Assembly: GCA_964551925.1 (NCBI GenBank)
Contig: CAZKFA010000008.1
Coordinates: forward strand, 1-54,544
Length of the DNA stretch: 54,544 nucleotides
Direction of reading: 5' to 3'
Source: CAZKFA01 sp964551925
Lineage (GTDB): Bacteria > Cyanobacteriota > Vampirovibrionia > LMEP-6097
Within the stretch, counting starts at the first letter, position 1. Each line of letters opens with the position of its first letter. Under the pieces are notes generated by a model. That model saw only the letters and a program-made list of their open reading frames with translations, was not told the origin of the DNA and made no database searches. The translations under genes and the position numbers were made by a program. Positions 50,788 through 54,544 of this stretch are shown here, piece by piece.

Positions 50788-52235
50788 CCAAAAAATTCTA
50801 TATCTTTCAATATACTCTCACTATTCTTTCCAGCTCTTATAGTCTCAATGAAGGCTTCTAGGCAGGACAAGCGTGATTGGCTTATCTCTGCGTTATTTGC
50901 TCGCTCGGCATCCTCATTGACGTCGAAGTCAACTCCGGTGCCTCGCTCACAAATGCCTTGACCTAAACCAATCGCGCTTGTCCTGTTAACTCTTTCAGGA
51001 TTGAGTTTTGTGTCTTGTTTTAATAAGTAAGTAAGCATTGCTAAGTTAATGTTTTTAGCACTTTTTAGTTGTCCTTTGAAATCTTTACTGATAAGTTTTT
51101 TTGGTTTGAATTGTTTGATTCTATCGTCAAGGCTACTATCGATCAGTACGAGCTTTGCTTGGCTAATGAAATCTTTAGAGCGCAACAAGCCGTCCAGTGA
51201 ACTGATGACTAAATAATCGGGCGCATTGATTGCTGAATATAATATTTCTTGAGCACTGATTTTGATTTCACTAAATGAGAAGCCAGTGCCGATAGTAATT
51301 GGGTTGTCGTTTTTTTGAGAGATATTGTAGCCTTGTTTGAGAAAGGATTTGGCGAAGGTCGCTGCAGCAAACTGTACCCCTTCACCAGCAGAGCCGGCTA
51401 GAACTAGGTCTAGGTGAAGCTTTTGGTCACTTGCTTCAGTAGCATCAATAATTGAGATTTTATCAGAGATGTTCTCTTTGACTGGGAATTTTTCTCTATA
51501 GGCATGGCTGAAGGTTTTACGGTCATCGCGATCGACTATGGTACCAAGCTGATCGCAGTTCATGGATTTGAGAATATTTTCTATTTCAGTCTTATTTAAT
51601 TTGTTCCACTTAGTCGCATAACCAGTACAAAGCTCTATCACTTCAATTAGGCTGAAGCCTTGGTGTTGTACTGCTGCTACTATGGCATCGTCTAAATCCC
51701 TGTCAGTGGCTAATTTGCGTGATAGATAACTGGCGTTGGCTGCTTTAAGTAGATCTAGGATTTTGATGGCTGGAATGAAGACACCATCCATATTAGTCGC
51801 AGTGCGGAAGTTCTCAGGAGTCAGTCCAGAGCTTTGACCTCCAGTCATACCATAGACAAAGTTGTTGTGAAGTATGACAGTGATGTTAGCGTTGAATTTT
51901 GCTGCCTCTAGTAGATGTAAGACACCAATAGTAGCACCACCATCACCGATCATCACAATATTGACAGAGTCGCTATCATATAGAATACTGTCAGCAAGCT
52001 CAATTCCACAGGCGAAGGCTGCCGATCTGCCATGAGTGGTGTGGATAGTATTAGTCAGGAATAATTTATCAACTAAGCCAACGCAACCAATATCAGTGAT
52101 GAGATTAACCTTGGTTGGCTTTACGTTTAGTTTCTGTAGAGCAGAGTCTAGAGCTTTATTGATCCAAGTGTGCCCGCAGCCACTGCAATAAGGGAACTCA
52201 GCGTTATCGACTAGATATTTGTAATCAGCTGGCAT
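50784..52235 (-). CDS. 2-oxoacid:ferredoxin oxidoreductase, beta subunit fused to gamma domain
   Basis: About 483 residues. The first 290 form the thiamine-diphosphate beta subunit: FPYCSGCGHTWINKAL, IGCVGLVDKL, THGRSAAFACGIELA and MIGDGGATIGVLHLLEAAK (TPP/metal site), then NNFVYGMTGGQSSGLTP. From about 290 a gamma domain follows (LVLAGSAGEGVQFAAATFAK and NPITIGTGFSFSEIKISA). In two-subunit Kor/Por enzymes the gamma domain is usually fused to alpha, so this order differs. The ATG at 52235 overlaps the alpha stop by 11 bp and has AAGGAG upstream. The enzyme makes acyl-CoA and reduced ferredoxin from a 2-oxoacid. Confidence 0.92.
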   Translation of the reverse strand: MPADYKYLVDNAEFPYCSGCGHTWINKALDSALQKLNVKPTKVNLITDIGCVGLVDKLFLTNTIHTTHGRSAAFACGIELADSILYDSDSVNIVMIGDGGATIGVLHLLEAAKFNANITVILHNNFVYGMTGGQSSGLTPENFRTATNMDGVFIPAIKILDLLKAANASYLSRKLATDRDLDDAIVAAVQHQGFSLIEVIELCTGYATKWNKLNKTEIENILKSMNCDQLGTIVDRDDRKTFSHAYREKFPVKENISDKISIIDATEASDQKLHLDLVLAGSAGEGVQFAAATFAKSFLKQGYNISQKNDNPITIGTGFSFSEIKISAQEILYSAINAPDYLVISSLDGLLRSKDFISQAKLVLIDSSLDDRIKQFKPKKLISKDFKGQLKSAKNINLAMLTYLLKQDTKLNPERVNRTSAIGLGQGICERGTGVDFDVNEDAERANNAEISQSRLSCLEAFIETIRAGKNSESILKDIEFFG

Positions 52236-53382
52236 TAGCAACTATCTCCTTATAAATAAGCTCTGGGTCGATCAAGTCAGCAGGAGAATTAATCTTAACG
52301 ATTCGCTTGCCCACTAGATGTTTTTGGATAATATTAGCGTATTGCCCTTGGTGATTGATCTCTGGTATGATAATAACATCAGAGTCTTGAGTATATTTAG
52401 TAATGGTTTGTATAGGAACTGGGAATAATGTGCTTAGGGTTAAGTGATTAACCTTGATTCCTTTTGCCTGTGCTCTTAGAACTGCTGCTTTAGCTGAGAG
52501 ACTTGTAGCTAAGAAAGTAATTACTGTTATTTCATTGCCATGTTGATTGTTGTGAGCTTGATAATCATGCAGGTCAAATAAATCTATATTATTTTCTATT
52601 TTCTCTCTCAGATGTTCCAGTACTAAGAAGGCTTCTGGAGAGCTTTTGACTAAGTTGCCAGCTTTGTCATGTAAAGAAGCTGTAGCTACTACTCTGTCAT
52701 CACCACCAATGCCGGTAGCTAAGAACTCTGGAATCTCACTAAGTTGATTAAAGTTATAAGTCTTAAAAACCTCATCACCCTTAAAAGCCTCTCTATTAAA
52801 GACTTCTAGCTTTGCTTTATCTTCACAGAATTGATCATGGTCAATATTCGTATTAGACATGATGATGTCTTTTTCGGTTAATAAAATAACTGGACATCTT
52901 AAGCGTTCAGCGGTGTTAATGGCGTGAATGGTTTCTCTATAAGCATTATAAATTGAGCTTATTGCGATCACTGGGATAGTATAACCACCAGAAATTAAAT
53001 TCTCAACAAAACTAATATCTCCTTGAGCTGATTGTGTCGCAGCTCCAGTACTTGGACCTAATCTTTGTCCGAGAACTATTAAAGTTGGAGTTTCAGTGGC
53101 GAAGGCATAACCAATGCTTTCTACCATAAGGCTCAATCCTGGAGCGGCTGTTGCAGTCATAGATTTAGCCCCACGCATACTTGCACCAATGCACATGGCG
53201 AGTGCTGAGATCTCATCAGAAGTCCCGATTGCAATTTTGCCACGAGCTTGTAATTTAGCTATCATGGCAGTAAAAATACTACTAGCTGGAGTAATTGGAT
53301 AACCAGCGAAGAAATTTATACCAGCATCTATGGCTGCTCTGGCGATCATTTCAGCACCGTTAATAATTTCGTACTTTTTCAT
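52225..53382 (-). CDS. 2-oxoacid:ferredoxin oxidoreductase, alpha subunit
   Basis: 385 residues. INGAEMIARAAIDAGINFFAGYPITPASSIF (shortened: ARAAIDAGINFFAGYPITPA) is the KorA/PorA N-terminus. TSDEISALAMCIGASMRGAKSMTATAAPGLSLM contains the thiamine-contacting region, and GPSTGAATQSAQGDISF is typical. The C-terminal part (VITFLATSLSAKAAVLRAQ, KVNHLTLSTLFPVP) is domain II. The ATG at 53382 follows the ald stop closely. With pyruvate, 2-oxoglutarate, 2-oxoisovalerate and indolepyruvate as options, the substrate is open; alanine dehydrogenase next door favours pyruvate by context. Confidence 0.93.
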   Translation of the reverse strand: MKKYEIINGAEMIARAAIDAGINFFAGYPITPASSIFTAMIAKLQARGKIAIGTSDEISALAMCIGASMRGAKSMTATAAPGLSLMVESIGYAFATETPTLIVLGQRLGPSTGAATQSAQGDISFVENLISGGYTIPVIAISSIYNAYRETIHAINTAERLRCPVILLTEKDIIMSNTNIDHDQFCEDKAKLEVFNREAFKGDEVFKTYNFNQLSEIPEFLATGIGGDDRVVATASLHDKAGNLVKSSPEAFLVLEHLREKIENNIDLFDLHDYQAHNNQHGNEITVITFLATSLSAKAAVLRAQAKGIKVNHLTLSTLFPVPIQTITKYTQDSDVIIIPEINHQGQYANIIQKHLVGKRIVKINSPADLIDPELIYKEIVANAS

Positions 53383-53383
53383 A

Positions 53384-54457
53384 CTATTGAAGCTCAATTA
53401 AAAGCTTACCTGCTGATATATTTAAACCCTTTTTGAAGCCTGGATCATCACTCAAAGCGTCTAGTCCTTTCTCAGCTAATTTAATGAGATAGGGCATGGT
53501 TGAATTACAAAGTGCTGAAGTACTGGTGTTTGGCACAGCTCCTGGCATATTAGCAACGCCATAATGTAAGACATCATGCTTCACTATAATTGGATTCTCA
53601 TGAGTTGTAATTTCACTAGTCTCAATGCAACCACCTTGATCAACAGCGACGTCTACTATTACTGAACCATATTTCATTTGTGATACCATCCGTTCGGTAA
53701 CTAACATTGGGGCTTTTTTGCCAGTGATTAAAGCTGCTCCAATAACCAGATCTGAGCGCTGCACTGACTCTTCAATGGCAGCAGAGTTACTATAAATTGT
53801 GGTGACTCTTGAACCGAACATCTCATCAATGCGAGCAAGCGCGTTTAGATTCTTGTCAAAAACATGTACATAGGCTCCCATGCCGACAGCGATTTTAAGA
53901 GCTGAGTTACCCACTATCCCAGCGCCAATCACTGTAACAGTCGCCTGAGGCACTCCAGAAGCGCCTCCTAGGAGGATCCCACGACCTGGATGTCCACTGA
54001 TGCCTCTCTCGAGATAGCGCGCACCGATCTGCACAGACATGCGACCAGCAATCTCAGACATTGGTTTGAGTAAAGGTAAGCGTCCTTCTCTATCTTCGAT
54101 AGTTTCATAAGCGATACAAGAAGTTCCAGTTGCTCGCAAACCATCCACCAGTGATGGATCTGCAGCTAGATGTAAATAAGTGAATAATATATGATGTTCT
54201 TTTAATAGTTTTAGTTCAGATTCTAGTGGTTGCTTGACCTTGACTATGATGTCTGATTTGGCAAAAACCTCTTCTGCTGTTTGGACAATTTTAGCACCGT
54301 TGTTTTGATAATCAATGTCATGAAAACTACTTGGTATACCAGCGCCACTTTGGATAAAAACTTGATGCCCGAGTTCGGTTAATGATCTTGTCCAGCCTGG
54401 CGTAATTGCTACGCGGTTTTCGTTGGCTAAGATTTCCTGTGGGATACCTATTTTCAT
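53384..54457 (-). CDS. ald: Alanine dehydrogenase
   Basis: Converts L-alanine to pyruvate, ammonia and NADH, and the reverse; 357 residues, family length. KIGIPQEILANENRVAITPG opens the protein with the substrate-binding arginine. TYLHLAADPSLVDGL and CIAYETIEDREGRLPLLKPM follow. VTVIGAGIVGNSALKIAVGM is the NAD-binding Rossmann motif, and VDVAVDQGGCIETSE plus ANMPGAVPNTSTSAL are conserved. The ATG is 8 nt behind an extended -10 (TGGTATAAT). It is first of the unit ald-korA-korB: alanine would give pyruvate and then acetyl-CoA. Confidence 0.97.
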   Translation of the reverse strand: MKIGIPQEILANENRVAITPGWTRSLTELGHQVFIQSGAGIPSSFHDIDYQNNGAKIVQTAEEVFAKSDIIVKVKQPLESELKLLKEHHILFTYLHLAADPSLVDGLRATGTSCIAYETIEDREGRLPLLKPMSEIAGRMSVQIGARYLERGISGHPGRGILLGGASGVPQATVTVIGAGIVGNSALKIAVGMGAYVHVFDKNLNALARIDEMFGSRVTTIYSNSAAIEESVQRSDLVIGAALITGKKAPMLVTERMVSQMKYGSVIVDVAVDQGGCIETSEITTHENPIIVKHDVLHYGVANMPGAVPNTSTSALCNSTMPYLIKLAEKGLDALSDDPGFKKGLNISAGKLLIELQ

Positions 54458-54465
54458 TAACTAGT

Positions 54466-54471
54466 ATTATA
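54466..54471 (-). promoter_or_regulatory. Extended -10 promoter of ald (leaderless)
   Basis: On the minus strand TGGTATAAT ends 8 nt before the ald ATG; no Shine-Dalgarno is seen in the 8-nt gap. Confidence 0.65.
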
Positions 54472-54480
54472 CCAGTCTAT

Positions 54481-54544
54481 TTATAAGAGAATATTCTGAT
54501 TGATTAATTCCTCAATCTCATATTTAAAGTTTTCGCCTTTGATA
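54481..54544 (-). CDS. 3' end of a gene entering the window
   Basis: The minus-strand frame is open from the window edge for 20 codons (IKGENFKYEIEELINQNILL) and stops at TAA (54481-54483). The charged, helix-like composition looks coding. Too little remains to name it. Confidence 0.45.
   Translation of the reverse strand, partial: IKGENFKYEIEELINQNILL

Noticed and set aside
1..54544. CRISPR array or prophage
   Set aside because: No regularly spaced repeats and no capsid, tail, integrase-att or lysis genes were seen; the only recombinase-like gene is degenerate.

Overview
This is an AT-rich, gene-dense bacterial chromosome segment of about 54.5 kb with no rRNA, prophage or CRISPR array. The host looks like a Gram-negative (diderm), flagellated, non-photosynthetic bacterium. 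FlgH (the outer-membrane L-ring protein), a Wza-like polysaccharide exporter, FliE/FliF/FliH and a lipoprotein support this. An F-type ATP synthase c-b'-b-delta block, a cyanobacterial-looking sigma-70 and a Pho-box-like operator suggest a relative of Cyanobacteriota such as Vampirovibrionia/Melainabacteria or Margulisbacteria. That placement is inference; the window holds no marker that settles it.

Layout. 1-1461: a terminator, then a Tat-leader ORF followed out of frame by a possible ADP-ribosyltransferase-like protein with a C-terminal membrane segment. 1447-9254: alaS and ftsH (minus), a ROK sugar kinase (plus) and a 690-residue orphan membrane protein. 9409-13235: tRNA-Leu(UAA), rpoD, a shared bidirectional terminator, rpmE, two divergent coiled-coil genes and a cell-wall amidase. 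13280-20921: nadB, plsY with a small lipoprotein, an OppC/DppC-type permease, a tyrosine recombinase lacking half its catalytic residues, ispD, an orphan gene and a binding-protein/permease fusion. 20922-25327 (minus): fliE-fliF-small FliG-like-fliH, then nfu. 25469-28171 (plus): atpE-b'-b-delta, rpiB, ilvN. 28252-36220: a cluster of coiled-coil proteins with an AFWRQE motif, a large secreted orphan, an epimerase, a CBS-less IMPDH/GMPR, a GT-C glycosyltransferase and a polysaccharide export protein. 36207-43550: an ATP-grasp enzyme, a secreted orphan, a soluble histidine kinase, a rhodanese, leuS, a secreted HAD phosphatase and flgH. Two copies of a 124-bp inverted-repeat element lie in this stretch. 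43584-48862 (minus): a second ROK kinase, comEC, a CysJ-like flavin reductase and dnaA. 49059-end: a Q-rich orphan, an acyl-CoA dehydrogenase of glutaryl-CoA type, a two-gene 2-oxoacid:ferredoxin oxidoreductase and alanine dehydrogenase.

Three sequence-level signals stand out. (1) A 22-bp tandem operator, consensus STTAACCR-RAN-CTTAACYY-AAA with an 11-bp period, lies in front of fliE, the AFWRQE coiled-coil operon, the 49059 gene and dnaA. It implies a common OmpR/PhoB-type regulator linking flagellum assembly to uncharacterised genes. (2) Many genes have an extended -10 box (TGnTAnAAT type) ending only 4-13 nt before the start codon and no clear Shine-Dalgarno, so leaderless or near-leaderless mRNAs seem common. 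Housekeeping and operon-internal genes such as rpoD and atpE keep strong ribosome-binding sites. (3) The 124-bp element has 19-bp perfect or near-perfect terminal inverted repeats ending in TA, as in mariner/IS630-type MITEs. At both sites its outer TAG is the stop codon of the upstream gene.

Metabolically, the genes point to amino-acid and 2-oxoacid fermentation with ferredoxin (alanine dehydrogenase, KorAB-type oxidoreductase, acyl-CoA dehydrogenase), de novo NAD and isoprenoid synthesis, envelope polysaccharide export, natural competence (ComEC) and motility.
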